From Bacteroidales bacterium (GTDB lineage: Bacteria; Bacteroidota; Bacteroidia; Bacteroidales; UBA932), in contig JAGBNC010000021.1 in NCBI GenBank assembly GCA_017634595.1, positions 1 to 64,000 on the forward strand: a stretch of 64,000 bases of DNA, in the 5' to 3' direction. Shown piece by piece: positions 52,476 through 61,899 of the stretch. The notes beneath the pieces were generated by a model, which saw nothing but the letters and a program-made list of their open reading frames with translations, did not search any database and was not told where the DNA came from. Positions within the stretch are counted from its first letter, which is position 1, and each line of letters opens with the position of its first letter. The translations under genes and the position numbers were made by a program.

Positions 52476-54829
52476 TGAAGGCTCCCTCTTTCATACGCAA
52501 CTGGGACGAGAACCAACGCGCATCCGCTGTTAAAATACTGGGGCTCTGCGTTGCGGCTCTCGCACTGTTCATATTCATCTCCACTCTTTCATATCTCATC
52601 CACTGGAAGCAAGATATGAGCTATGTACCGGGAGAGGCCGTGGCCAATGCCGCCGGCACTCTGGGTTACAAGACAGGCAAGTTTTTCGTCTGCGACTTTC
52701 TGGGGCTCGGCAGTTTCGCCCTGCTGGTCATCCTCGTCGTCATTGCCGTCAAGCTGCTTACTGGCAAGTGGATAGCATCTTTCCTCAAGACTCTGTTCCT
52801 CACCCTCACGGGGGCTTTTGTGGCTTCGCTGTTCCTGGCTTTCATCGGCAATCTTGCCGGACTTGGCAATGCATTCGGAGGCGGTCTGGGAGGAGCATGC
52901 GGCACTTCAATAGTGGAAAGCTCGATACGGATTCTTGGTCCATATATCACCGCCATCGTCATCCTCCTACTGATTGCACTCTGGCTGTTTTTCTTCTCAA
53001 GCCGCTTCAACGGCTGGCTGGCCGGCCTCGGAAAGAGGAAGCGCGTGCGGGAACCGGAACCCGAACCGGAACCGGAACCGGAGCCCGAACCAGAGCCCAT
53101 CTATGAGCCGGAACCGGAGCCTCAACCCGAACCACGGCCCGAGCCCCGGCCCGCAGTTGATATCCAAACCGGCATAAAACAGGAGCCGGATCCCAACGAT
53201 CCCATCAAAGCCGACTACGGCGAAGGCCTTGACACCGATATCAAGAAAGAGCTCAAGCCTATCGACAACCGTCTGGACCCGCCAGACGGGCTGCCCAAGT
53301 TTGATTTCCCGCCATCGCTGGAACTGCTCGAAGCCCACGACAGCAACCGCCACGAGGTCTCTACAGAGGAACTCGTACGCAACCGCAACAAGATACGTGC
53401 TGCTCTCGCCAACTACAAGATACAAGTCAACGACGTGACGGCCATCGTAGGTCCGACGGTCACGTTGTACAAAGTCTATCCCGCCCCTGGAGTCAAGATC
53501 TCCGACATCAAGAAGCTCCAGGAAGATATTGCCATGTCGCTGAGGGCCAAGGGAGTACGCGTGGTGACACTGGAAGATTCCGTCGGTATTGAAGTTGCCA
53601 ATGACTTTGCTTCGATAGTACCGCTCAAGGCCCTTCTCAATGATGAAGCCTTCCGCAAGAGCAAGGCGGAACTGCCTGTCGCCATCGGTTATACTATCAC
53701 TCAGAAGGTCAAGGTATTCGACCTGGCCGACGCGCCCCACCTCCTCGTGGCCGGCGCTACAAAGCAAGGCAAGTCTGTGGGCCTCAACGTAATAGTGAGT
53801 TCGCTGCTGTACAGCAGACATCCTTCGGAGCTTAAGTTCGTATTCATCGACCCTAAGATGGTGGAATTCTCGGCCTACGCCAAACTTCTGCACCACTATT
53901 TGGCTGTCATGCCCGATGCGGCATCCGAAGAAGATGAAATGAACGCCGCCATCGTCAAGAAGCCTAAGGATGCTGAAAAGATTCTGCGTTCCGTGTGCAT
54001 TGAGATGGACGATCGTTACGAACTGCTGTCCAAGGCCGGAGTCAACAAGATCACCTTGTACAACGAGAAATTCCGTCAGCATCACCTTCGCAGTGACCAG
54101 GGACATCGCTTCCTGCCTTATCTGGTAGTAGTTGTGGATGAGTATGCCGACCTTACCATGACGAGCGGCGGCGGTCCTGAAGCCAAGGCCGCCGGACGCA
54201 GCATTACCGGTTCTATCGTACGTCTGGCGCAGAAAGGACGTGCTGCCGGCATCCACGTCATTCTGGCCACCCAAAGGCCTTCCGTGGACGTGATTTCGGG
54301 TCTCATAAAGAGTAACTTCCCTATGCGTATTGCCTTCAGGGTCGCATCCAGGGTGGATTCCACCACAATTCTCGATGCTCCCGGCGCCGAGAAGCTCATA
54401 GGTAAAGGAGACATGCTGTTCTCCGCCGGTATCGACACCGAACGAATCCAGTGCGGCTTCGTGAGCGGCGACGAGATTGAAGCTATCACTTCAAGCATCA
54501 GTTCCCAGCAGGGATACGCCAAGAGTTACAACACCCCTTATTATCTGCCCAGCGCCGAGGATGCCGAGGGCGAAGGCGGCACTGCAACCGACATGGGCGA
54601 TGTGGACGAGCGCTTCAAGGAAGCGGCCGAGCTGGTGGTCACAACTCAAAAAGCATCGACTTCATACCTGCAAACCCGTCTCGGTATGGGATTTGCGAAA
54701 GCAGCAAGAGTAATGGGACAACTGGAAGCGGCAGGAATCGTCGGACCGCAGGATGGAGCGAAGCCCCGCCAGGTCCTAATTCCCGACCTTAACAGCCTCC
54801 AGAGCCTGCTTGACGCTTTTGTAAAATGA
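52475..54829 (+). CDS. ftsK: DNA translocase FtsK
   Basis: FtsK pumps chromosomal DNA at the division septum and helps resolve chromosome dimers. The 784-residue protein has four membrane segments (about 22-180), a Pro-Glu linker (193-227), a motor with Walker A GATKQGKSVGLN and Walker B VVVVDEYADL, and the C-terminal gamma winged helix (TSYLQTRLGMGFAKAARVMGQLEAAGIVG). The size is typical of the short-linker forms in Bacteroidota. It lies in an operon with DUF4290, a LolA-like gene and mnmA, overlapping by 1 and 4 bp. Confidence 0.97.
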   Translation: MKAPSFIRNWDENQRASAVKILGLCVAALALFIFISTLSYLIHWKQDMSYVPGEAVANAAGTLGYKTGKFFVCDFLGLGSFALLVILVVIAVKLLTGKWIASFLKTLFLTLTGAFVASLFLAFIGNLAGLGNAFGGGLGGACGTSIVESSIRILGPYITAIVILLLIALWLFFFSSRFNGWLAGLGKRKRVREPEPEPEPEPEPEPEPIYEPEPEPQPEPRPEPRPAVDIQTGIKQEPDPNDPIKADYGEGLDTDIKKELKPIDNRLDPPDGLPKFDFPPSLELLEAHDSNRHEVSTEELVRNRNKIRAALANYKIQVNDVTAIVGPTVTLYKVYPAPGVKISDIKKLQEDIAMSLRAKGVRVVTLEDSVGIEVANDFASIVPLKALLNDEAFRKSKAELPVAIGYTITQKVKVFDLADAPHLLVAGATKQGKSVGLNVIVSSLLYSRHPSELKFVFIDPKMVEFSAYAKLLHHYLAVMPDAASEEDEMNAAIVKKPKDAEKILRSVCIEMDDRYELLSKAGVNKITLYNEKFRQHHLRSDQGHRFLPYLVVVVDEYADLTMTSGGGPEAKAAGRSITGSIVRLAQKGRAAGIHVILATQRPSVDVISGLIKSNFPMRIAFRVASRVDSTTILDAPGAEKLIGKGDMLFSAGIDTERIQCGFVSGDEIEAITSSISSQQGYAKSYNTPYYLPSAEDAEGEGGTATDMGDVDERFKEAAELVVTTQKASTSYLQTRLGMGFAKAARVMGQLEAAGIVGPQDGAKPRQVLIPDLNSLQSLLDAFVK
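53051..53155 (+). repeat. Glu-Pro repeat coding tract in ftsK
   Basis: About 35 codons of alternating GAA/GAG and CCG/CCC encode a PE-rich linker (EPEPEPEP..., broken once by IYEPE) between membrane and motor domains. The tract is repetitive and may vary in length among strains. Confidence 0.8.
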
Positions 54830-55335
54830 AAAGGTTTCTGTTAATACTTGCTTTATGCGCAGCCACGCTGACGGCGGCTGCCCAAAGCGGCGCACAAGCC
54901 CTTCTGAAAAGGATTGAGGGCAAGAGGGTATCGTTTGACTACAGCCTCACCACCGCCGAGAAAGTACCTGTGAAGCACAGCGGGAGCGCCGTCATTGAAG
55001 GCAACTGCTATCGCATCGACGATAACGGCATGGAGATTTGGTGCAACGGCAAGACACGCTGGACCGTGGACAACGTAGCCCGCGAAGTGTACATTGAAGC
55101 ACCTGGGAGCGAGGCAGAGCTGCTGATTTCTCCCGAAAAGCTGCTTGGCAATGTCAAGAATCTGGTGGCAGGGGGCACAAGCGCAAGCGGCCAATATACA
55201 GGCGAAGGCCCTGGCAAAGACGCCACCTTCGTGCTAACATCTATCAAAACCAGCGAGCCTAAAGGAGACAGGGCGGAATTCACTTTCAGCACATCTTCCC
55301 TCAAGGCTCCCTGGGTAATTACCGACTTAAGATGA
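54826..55335 (+). CDS. LolA-like outer-membrane lipoprotein carrier
   Basis: The 169-residue secreted protein (signal MKRFLLILALCAATLTAAAQ) has a LolA-like fold: IEGKRVSFDYSLTT, HSGSAVIEGNCYRIDDNGMEIWCNGKTRWTVDNVAREVYIE, with the aromatic-rich beta strands that bind lipid anchors. LolA-like proteins carry lipoproteins from the inner to the outer membrane. Bacteroidota carry several such proteins and the exact client is not known. It overlaps ftsK and mnmA by 4 bp each. Confidence 0.82.
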   Translation: MKRFLLILALCAATLTAAAQSGAQALLKRIEGKRVSFDYSLTTAEKVPVKHSGSAVIEGNCYRIDDNGMEIWCNGKTRWTVDNVAREVYIEAPGSEAELLISPEKLLGNVKNLVAGGTSASGQYTGEGPGKDATFVLTSIKTSEPKGDRAEFTFSTSSLKAPWVITDLR

Positions 55336-56636
55336 AAATCTGCGTAGGACTGTCCGGAGGCGTAGATTCCAGCGTTGCCGCCTTGTTGCTGAAGCAGCAG
55401 GGCTACGACGTATTTGCTATGTTCATGCAGAACTGGCACGACACAGAAGGCACCCTCCACGGTGATTGTGAGTGGGAAGAAGACAAATTCGTGGCGGAGC
55501 TGGTGGCCCGCAAGCTGGGCATCCCCTTCTACTTTGTAGATCTGTCGGATGTGTATCGGCAGAGGGTGGTGGATTACATGTTCGACGAGTACTCTAAAGG
55601 ACGCACACCCAATCCCGACGTTCTGTGCAACAGGGAAATAAAATTCGACGCTTTCCTCCGGAAAGCCGAAGCTCTGGGCGCGGATATGGTCGCCACCGGT
55701 CACTATTGCCGCAAGGAACAGGCCCCTGACGGGAGCTGGAAGCTGCTGGAAGGCATAGACCCAGGTAAAGACCAGAGCTATTTCCTCTGCCAGATCAACC
55801 AGGAGCAGTTGTCCAAAGCCTTGTTCCCGATAGGCGGACTGCTCAAATCGGAAGTCCGGGCTCTGGCAGCTGCCGCCGACCTTCCTTCGGCAGACAAAAA
55901 GGACTCGCAGGGCATATGTTTCGTGGGCAAGGTAGATCTTCCGGTATTCCTGCAGCAGAAGCTCAAAAGCGTAGAGGGTGACGTGGTGGAAGTGTACGAC
56001 GCATGGTATAGTGATTCGGGAAAATACAAGCACGACAATTCCATCCTCAGTACATCAGACCCTGAAAGTCTTAGCGATGAAGAGCTTCTCGAGCTGTCGG
56101 AGCCGCTTGACTACTCCGGAATACAGTTTGCCACTGAGACTTACCGTTCCGGCAAGCATCACATCAAAAAGACCCGCTATAAAGACAATCCCTACGGAAA
56201 GATTGTCGGACGCCATGAGGGGGCGCAGTTCTACACCATAGGCCAGCGGAAAGGGCTTGCCATTGGAGGACATGCCAACCCTCTGTTCGTTATATCCACA
56301 GATATAGAAGCCAACCGCATATATGTAGGAGAAGGTGAGAGCCATAAAGGGCTGTGGCGCAAGGTCTTGCGTATTACGCCCGATGAGATTCACTGGATGC
56401 GGCCAGGGCTCGGACTCACCGTGGGCGGGAGTCTGCGCTGCCGGGTGAGGATTCGTTACAGGCAGGAGCTGCAGGATGCTGTGCTGCTGATGCGCCGGAA
56501 TGGACTATTCGTAGTGTTCGACAAGGCCCAGAGGAGCATCACGCCAGGGCAGTTTGCCGCTTTCTATGCTCTGCCTGACCCTGACGATCCTTACGATGCC
56601 CCCGAGCTACTAGGCAGCGGAGTTATACAAGAATGA
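55332..56636 (+). CDS. mnmA: tRNA-specific 2-thiouridylase MnmA with an internal insertion
   Basis: MnmA adds sulfur to U34 of Glu, Gln and Lys tRNAs. The P-loop GLSGGVDSSVA, the catalytic Cys in NPDVLCNREIKFDAF and the second Cys in DSQGICFVGK are present. The protein has 434 residues, about 70 more than usual: an acidic insertion (VYDAWYSDSGKYKHDN...ELLELSEPLDYSGIQF..., about residues 219-290) replaces a short loop between VEGDVVEV and GRHEGAQFYTIGQRKGL. The C-terminal beta-barrel is intact. A long hairpin follows the stop. Confidence 0.93.
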   Translation: MKICVGLSGGVDSSVAALLLKQQGYDVFAMFMQNWHDTEGTLHGDCEWEEDKFVAELVARKLGIPFYFVDLSDVYRQRVVDYMFDEYSKGRTPNPDVLCNREIKFDAFLRKAEALGADMVATGHYCRKEQAPDGSWKLLEGIDPGKDQSYFLCQINQEQLSKALFPIGGLLKSEVRALAAAADLPSADKKDSQGICFVGKVDLPVFLQQKLKSVEGDVVEVYDAWYSDSGKYKHDNSILSTSDPESLSDEELLELSEPLDYSGIQFATETYRSGKHHIKKTRYKDNPYGKIVGRHEGAQFYTIGQRKGLAIGGHANPLFVISTDIEANRIYVGEGESHKGLWRKVLRITPDEIHWMRPGLGLTVGGSLRCRVRIRYRQELQDAVLLMRRNGLFVVFDKAQRSITPGQFAAFYALPDPDDPYDAPELLGSGVIQE

Positions 56637-56643
56637 TCCATCG

Positions 56644-56702
56644 GGCGGTATCGGCTCTGCCGCCCTTTTACAGGTTTTATGGGCGGCAGAGCCAATACCG
56701 CC
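56644..56702. repeat. Long intergenic hairpin, copy 4
   Basis: Two 22-bp arms (56644-56665, 56681-56702), complementary at 21 of 22 positions, around the 15-nt loop TTTTACAGGTTTTAT. The one mismatch is C-A in plus RNA and G-U in minus RNA. It lies between mnmA and the lytic transglycosylase gene, ending 13 bp before the latter's ATG. No T-run follows. Confidence 0.9.
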
Positions 56703-56715
56703 ACGCATTTGATAC

Positions 56716-57609
56716 ATGAACAAGTTTTTGCTATATCTGGCAGCTACAGGCTTGATGCTGGTATCAGCTTCAGTATCGGGCCAAGGCATATATACACCAC
56801 CGGCAGAAGGACGCCACCCCACTCCGCCCCCGGTACCGACATACTCAGTGTTCTGCGGCGACACTATACGCTTCGACACCGAAGAAAAATACGAGCGCAT
56901 GGACAGGGAACTCATGAATTTCACATTCATGCACACCACCTCATCGCTCATGCTGAAACGCTCCGGGAAGTATTTCCCCCTGATCGAGCGGGTGCTTAAA
57001 GAGAAGGGAGTCCCCGACGACTTCAAGTATCTGATGGTCATTGAAAGCAATCTCGACCCCAAAGCCCTCTCGTCGGCTGGGGCCGCCGGCCTGTGGCAGT
57101 TCACAAAGGCGACTGCCCGTGAATACGGCATGATGGTCAACACCGAAGTGGACGAGCGCTACAATATTGCCAAGGAAACAGAAGCCGCCTGCCAGTACAT
57201 ACTCAAAGCTTATTCACAGTTCAAAGACTGGTTCAATGTGGCGGCAAGCTACAATTGTGGCATGGGAGGCATGAGCAGACGTCTAGCCGAACAGAAGCAG
57301 GAGTCTTTTTCAGATCTTTGGATGCCGGAAGAGACTTCCCGCTATGTGTACCGCATACTCGCCGCCAAGATGCTCTTTGCCGATCCAGCAGCCTTCGGCT
57401 TCGAAGTCAAGGAGAAATATCCCTTTACCGAGCCTCTGCATACGGTTACCATATCCGGCAGCATCAACGACCTCGTGGAATTCGCCCAGGGCTACGGATT
57501 GACTTATGCAGAGCTGAAGCGGGCCAATCTATGGCTCAGGGACAGCAAGCTTGTCAACAAAGAGCAGCGTACCTACTCAATCACAATTCCTCGTCCCGGG
57601 ACGATGTGA
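56716..57609 (+). CDS. Periplasmic lytic transglycosylase (SLT domain)
   Basis: The 297-residue secreted protein (signal ending near SVSGQ) has an SLT domain at about 95-225: VIESNLDPKALSSAGAAGLWQFTKATAREYG with the catalytic Glu in VIES, then NVAASYNCGMGGM. It cleaves the glycan chain of peptidoglycan, MltD-like. The C-terminal part (YPFTEPLHTVTISGSINDLVEFAQGYGLTYAELKRAN) resembles a LysM-like peptidoglycan-binding module. Its last 29 bp overlap the FAD dehydrogenase gene on the other strand. Confidence 0.9.
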   Translation: MNKFLLYLAATGLMLVSASVSGQGIYTPPAEGRHPTPPPVPTYSVFCGDTIRFDTEEKYERMDRELMNFTFMHTTSSLMLKRSGKYFPLIERVLKEKGVPDDFKYLMVIESNLDPKALSSAGAAGLWQFTKATAREYGMMVNTEVDERYNIAKETEAACQYILKAYSQFKDWFNVAASYNCGMGGMSRRLAEQKQESFSDLWMPEETSRYVYRILAAKMLFADPAAFGFEVKEKYPFTEPLHTVTISGSINDLVEFAQGYGLTYAELKRANLWLRDSKLVNKEQRTYSITIPRPGTM

Positions 57610-59137
57610 CGGCCGCGGCGGCAGCCTCTGCACAGCGGATGCCGTCGATAGCACTTGACACAATACCGCCGGAATAGCCAGCTCCCTCCCCACAAGGATA
57701 AATCATTGGATCGGAAACATATTGTAGAGTATCGGGAACCCTCGGTACCCTCACCGGCGACGAAGTTCTGGACTCCACTCCCAGCAGAAGCGCGGCATTG
57801 GTATAATATCCTTTCATTTTCACCCTCGGAAACGCCTTCTGAAGCCTCTGCGCCACGATAGGAGGCAGAAGTTCGTGAAGCGGGGCGCTTATCACTCCGG
57901 GGAAGTATGAGGTAGGCGGCATCTTCTTGCTTAACTTACCCAAGCAGAAATCTTCCATACGCTGGGCCGGCGCCGCCATGGGATTCTGCGGGATATCCTT
58001 CGCGCCGGAGCAGCGCTGCTCCTCGCACCAGTCAAACATGCGTCGCTCCACCGACTGCTGGAAGTCCATAAGACGGAACGGGCCCTCGCCCGGCACGTCT
58101 TCAGGCTCTATCTGCACCACCACTCCGGCATTGGCAAATTTTCCGCTGCGGCCGGAGTTGGACATTCCGTTCAGCACCACCGTACGTGCTTCTGTGGAAG
58201 AAGGCACCAGGATACCTCCAGGACACATACAGAAGGAAAACACTCCCCTGCCGTCAACCTGTTCCACGAAGGAGTATTCCGCCGCCGGAACCCCCGGTTT
58301 CCATTGCCCATGATACTGATGGAAATTGATCTTCTCCTGCGGATGCTCAACCCGCACACCAAGAGCGAAGCCTTTCGCTTCAAGCTCACCGCCGCGGGAC
58401 TGGAGCATCTCGTACACGTCACGCGCTGAATGGCCTGAAGCGAGTATAAGGCGCCTGCCGCTGAAGCGGCGCCCGTCGGAGCACTCAGCAGTCACCCCAT
58501 CTTCGGAAGATTCAATGCCGCATACTCTTGCACCGAAATGATATTCCCCTCCGTGCGAAACCACGCAATTGCGTATATTCTCCACAATCACAGGCAGTTT
58601 GTCAGAACCTATGTGCGGATGGGCGTCAATAAGGATATCCTTGGATGCGCCGAAGGAGACAAGCTGCTGAAGAACCTCGCGAATATCGCCACGCTTGGAA
58701 GACCGTGTGTATAGTTTACCGTCGGAGAAAGCACCGGCTCCTCCCTCTCCATAGCAATAATTAGAATCAGGGTCCACCGCGCCCTCGCGAGACAAGCGGG
58801 CCATGTCGAATTTGCGTTCGTGCACGTTCTTGCCACGCTCCAGCACTACAGGTTTCAGGCCCAGCGTAAGCAATTTGAGAGCAGCGAACATGCCAGCCGG
58901 GCCGGCTCCCACAATAAGCACCGCCGGGGAGTTCTTCACATCCAGATATGGCTTCTGCTCATAGGTATCGGGCTCTTCACCAGGGCCGTAGGCTTCATAC
59001 TGGTAGCGCCATACAGGCTCCTTGCGGGCATCTATCGAACGCTTCTTGAGCACCCACTTGAGTCCCGCCGCCTTGGCCTCTATTTCCTTGAGCCGCGGCT
59101 CACGCGTGAGCGGGCAAGTTATCTCAAATTCTTTCAT
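57581..59137 (-). CDS. FAD-dependent dehydrogenase of the uncharacterised Bacteroidota type
   Basis: The 518-residue protein has the dinucleotide motif VLIVGAGPAGMFAALKLLTLGLKPVVLERG (about 75-105), GEGGAGAFSDGKLYTR and a C-terminal Gly-rich FAD motif PCGEGAGYSGGIVSSAIDGIRCAEA. It matches the widespread family of NAD(P)/FAD-dependent oxidoreductases with an N-terminal extension (RLKEIEAKAAGLKWVLKKRSIDARKEPVWRY). The substrate is unknown. It starts 11 bp after the helicase-nuclease gene and overlaps the transglycosylase gene tail-to-tail. Confidence 0.85.
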   Translation of the reverse strand: MKEFEITCPLTREPRLKEIEAKAAGLKWVLKKRSIDARKEPVWRYQYEAYGPGEEPDTYEQKPYLDVKNSPAVLIVGAGPAGMFAALKLLTLGLKPVVLERGKNVHERKFDMARLSREGAVDPDSNYCYGEGGAGAFSDGKLYTRSSKRGDIREVLQQLVSFGASKDILIDAHPHIGSDKLPVIVENIRNCVVSHGGEYHFGARVCGIESSEDGVTAECSDGRRFSGRRLILASGHSARDVYEMLQSRGGELEAKGFALGVRVEHPQEKINFHQYHGQWKPGVPAAEYSFVEQVDGRGVFSFCMCPGGILVPSSTEARTVVLNGMSNSGRSGKFANAGVVVQIEPEDVPGEGPFRLMDFQQSVERRMFDWCEEQRCSGAKDIPQNPMAAPAQRMEDFCLGKLSKKMPPTSYFPGVISAPLHELLPPIVAQRLQKAFPRVKMKGYYTNAALLLGVESRTSSPVRVPRVPDTLQYVSDPMIYPCGEGAGYSGGIVSSAIDGIRCAEAAAAAVTSSRDEEL

Positions 59138-59148
59138 ATTGCGCTAAA

Positions 59149-61899
59149 TTATACTTCAACCACCTTGTCTTCAGGCACATACCACACATAGCCGCGGACC
59201 GCCGGACGGCCCAGGCCGCGGTACAGATCCATATAGCGGCGCACCTGCTTCAGGTACGACGGGCGCTCGGCTCCGAACTTATAATCTATGATACTGACAT
59301 TCCCGGCTTTGTCTTCCACCACTCTGTCAGGCCTGTTCATGGAGCCGTCGCTGCCATAAACCGACACTTCGTTGCGGGAACGGCACTCGGCGCCGAACCA
59401 CTCCGGGTGGGATTCTATGCGCGAACGCAACAGGGTGGCCGAATCACTGTCCAGGTCTGCAGGAATATCATCGGCAGTGCTGACGGACGAAAGGATGGCA
59501 TGCAGTTGGATGCCCCGGAGACGCCCCGAAGCATCAGGCCCGGTGTGCCCGTCCTCTCCGAAGAAATCGGCAGCATCTTCCGAAGCCTTCAGGCGGTCGC
59601 CCAAAGGTATGGACGGATATGATGCATCCAGTCCCTTGCCGGAGGCTTCTTCCTTTCGTTTCATCTTGCTGAAATCGTAAGGCTGGCCAGCCCTCCATTC
59701 TTCGCTGCAGCCGCACCAGGCGTAAAGGATCTCAGAGAAATTGGACCACTCAATGGACTTGCCGGCCTTCAGGGCTTTCACCTTTGCGTCTGCCGGATTC
59801 TTTGCGATGACATGGAGACTCTTGGAAGCACGCGTCATGGCCACATAGAAGATATTGAGATTGTCAACTATCTGAAGCTTATGTTCCTCCTCATAGGCCC
59901 CGGCGAACAGGGTACGCCTTGAGGTCCCGCTAAGTTCGACAGGATAAATGCCGTCGGCAGCATGCCCAAGGGCGGTACCGCCGCCGTCGAGCACGCACCA
60001 GCGATTGGTATGCTTGAAGAGAGACACTTTGTCGGCATAAGGGAAAATGACGTGCGGAAACTCCAGCCCCTTGGACTTGTGCACGGTCATGATGCGCACG
60101 GCGTCGGAATTGGCAGGAGAGCCAATGTAGCACTCTTTCTTGTCGTTCCAATCCTTGATGAAGGCCTTAAGATTGTTGCCTCCGGTCTGCGTCCAGTCCT
60201 GCAGCATGTCCATAAAAGCAGCGATAAACAGGGTCTCGGCCTCAAAGGTGGCAGGATCGAACCGCTGCAACTCCCTGAGCAGGGCTTCGCAGAAATCGAC
60301 GAGTGAGTGGTAAGTCACGGGATACTCGATGTTCATCGACTGAGCCAGGAAACTGCCCACTGTATTGTTGGGGTCTTCATAGAAACTCAGCAGCGACACT
60401 AGCCTCCTGACCGACACGGCAGCCTTAAGGTCAAGAGTATCATCGGAGATGAAGCTCACTCCGGCGGCACGTAAAGTATCGGCAAGGGCCGCCCCTTCAG
60501 ACTTGCCGCGCACCAGAACAGCTATATCTCCAAACTTTGCTCCGCGAGAGCGCACATCCGCTATGGAGTCCAGCACCGCCTGCGGCTGATCATCGGTGAA
60601 GCTCACGCGGACGCAGCCCTCCTGAGGCTCGTCGGCGCTGGCTATCTGGCTGACATTAGAGTACATCTCTCCAAAACCGACCGCTTTTGAAGCGTACTCG
60701 AAGAACTTCCCGTTGCAATCGACAATAACACGAGCGCTGCGCCAGTTGCTTTTAAGATTCTTCACCTTGGCTCCGGGGAAAGCTTTCTGGACCTCCTCTC
60801 CCAGGAGACGCCAGTCAGAGTCGCGCCAGCGATAGATGCTCTGTTTGACGTCGCCCACAATCAAATTGTCCCCGGAAGCATCCGCATCCCTCAGAAGCGG
60901 GAGAAAATTATCCCACTGCAGACGGGACGTATCCTGGAATTCATCCAGCATGTAGTGTGCGTAGCGGGTGCCGGTTTTCTCATATACGAAAGGAGCGTCG
61001 GAGCCGTCTATAATCTTCTTGAGCAGCGAATTAGACTCATCGAGGGGCATAACGTTCTTCTCTTTCAGCAGAGCCTCGAATTCGGTCTCGAACTCCCTTG
61101 CCACGCCAAGGGCATAGAGCTGACGCTCGACTATTAATGCCGTAGCATATACGGGATACTTCTTTTCGAAGAGATCCGCCACCAGAGGATCTGAGAGCGC
61201 TTTTTTGGTTGTAGGGAACTTAATATGCTCTCCTTTTTTGGTCTGCAGGCCAAGTGCTGCCGCATCTTTTTCAAAGTCTGAAATCAAGCTTGCGCACAGT
61301 TTACGTATCGCCGAAAGCCTGTCCTTTGAGAAGTCCTTGTGCGGATCGATACCCATCTTGTCCTTCAGCTGTCGGTATTCCTCACTTTTAAGGCGTCTTC
61401 CCATATCTGTGAGGCCCTCATCCAGGCTGAAGTAACCATTCTCGCGTATCTGGTCCATAGCGCTGTTCCTGAGCCACTTGACCAGCTCCGCCTTGTCCTC
61501 CGACACTCCGTCCAGCACTCTGTCCATAGCTTCCGAGATCAGGGAGTCCGTGTCAAGCTCTACCTGATATGACGAGAACTGTCCCAGTTCACGGGCAAAA
61601 GAGCGCAGTGTCTGCTGGAAGAAACGGTCGATAGTACTTACCCCGAAGGCGCTGTAGTCATGCAGTATACTCACCAGATAGTGCCTGGCTTTGTCAGCTT
61701 CGGGGCCTCCGCCAGCAGCGGCCGCAGCAAGGTCTTTAAGAATACGCTCCTTCATCTCGGCCGTGGCTTTATTGGTAAAAGTCACTGCCATCAGATGCCT
61801 GTAAGCCTTCGGATCGCCGGACTTAAGCAGGTAGTCCATGTATGTGTGCGACAGGGTATAGGTCTTGCCCGAACCCGCGCTTGCCTTGATTATCTTCAT
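59149..61899 (-). CDS. addA: AddA/RecB-like helicase-nuclease (UvrD family)
   Basis: The 916-residue protein has SF1 helicase motifs: KASAGSGKTYTLS (Walker A), YMLDEFQDTSRLQW (motif II), VGDVKQSIYRWRDSD (motif III) and TVHKSKGLEFPHVIFPYAD (motif V). The C terminus has a PD-(D/E)XK nuclease block with NVSIIDYKFG. With the next gene it should form an AddAB-type complex that resects double-strand breaks for RecA. It overlaps that gene by 4 bp. The total length is short for AddA but usual in Bacteroidota. Confidence 0.88.
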   Translation of the reverse strand: MKIIKASAGSGKTYTLSHTYMDYLLKSGDPKAYRHLMAVTFTNKATAEMKERILKDLAAAAAGGGPEADKARHYLVSILHDYSAFGVSTIDRFFQQTLRSFARELGQFSSYQVELDTDSLISEAMDRVLDGVSEDKAELVKWLRNSAMDQIRENGYFSLDEGLTDMGRRLKSEEYRQLKDKMGIDPHKDFSKDRLSAIRKLCASLISDFEKDAAALGLQTKKGEHIKFPTTKKALSDPLVADLFEKKYPVYATALIVERQLYALGVAREFETEFEALLKEKNVMPLDESNSLLKKIIDGSDAPFVYEKTGTRYAHYMLDEFQDTSRLQWDNFLPLLRDADASGDNLIVGDVKQSIYRWRDSDWRLLGEEVQKAFPGAKVKNLKSNWRSARVIVDCNGKFFEYASKAVGFGEMYSNVSQIASADEPQEGCVRVSFTDDQPQAVLDSIADVRSRGAKFGDIAVLVRGKSEGAALADTLRAAGVSFISDDTLDLKAAVSVRRLVSLLSFYEDPNNTVGSFLAQSMNIEYPVTYHSLVDFCEALLRELQRFDPATFEAETLFIAAFMDMLQDWTQTGGNNLKAFIKDWNDKKECYIGSPANSDAVRIMTVHKSKGLEFPHVIFPYADKVSLFKHTNRWCVLDGGGTALGHAADGIYPVELSGTSRRTLFAGAYEEEHKLQIVDNLNIFYVAMTRASKSLHVIAKNPADAKVKALKAGKSIEWSNFSEILYAWCGCSEEWRAGQPYDFSKMKRKEEASGKGLDASYPSIPLGDRLKASEDAADFFGEDGHTGPDASGRLRGIQLHAILSSVSTADDIPADLDSDSATLLRSRIESHPEWFGAECRSRNEVSVYGSDGSMNRPDRVVEDKAGNVSIIDYKFGAERPSYLKQVRRYMDLYRGLGRPAVRGYVWYVPEDKVVEV

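Noticed and set aside
52997-54274. 425-aa minus-strand frame opposite ftsK
   Set aside because: Shadow of ftsK, including the antisense of its Glu-Pro tract.
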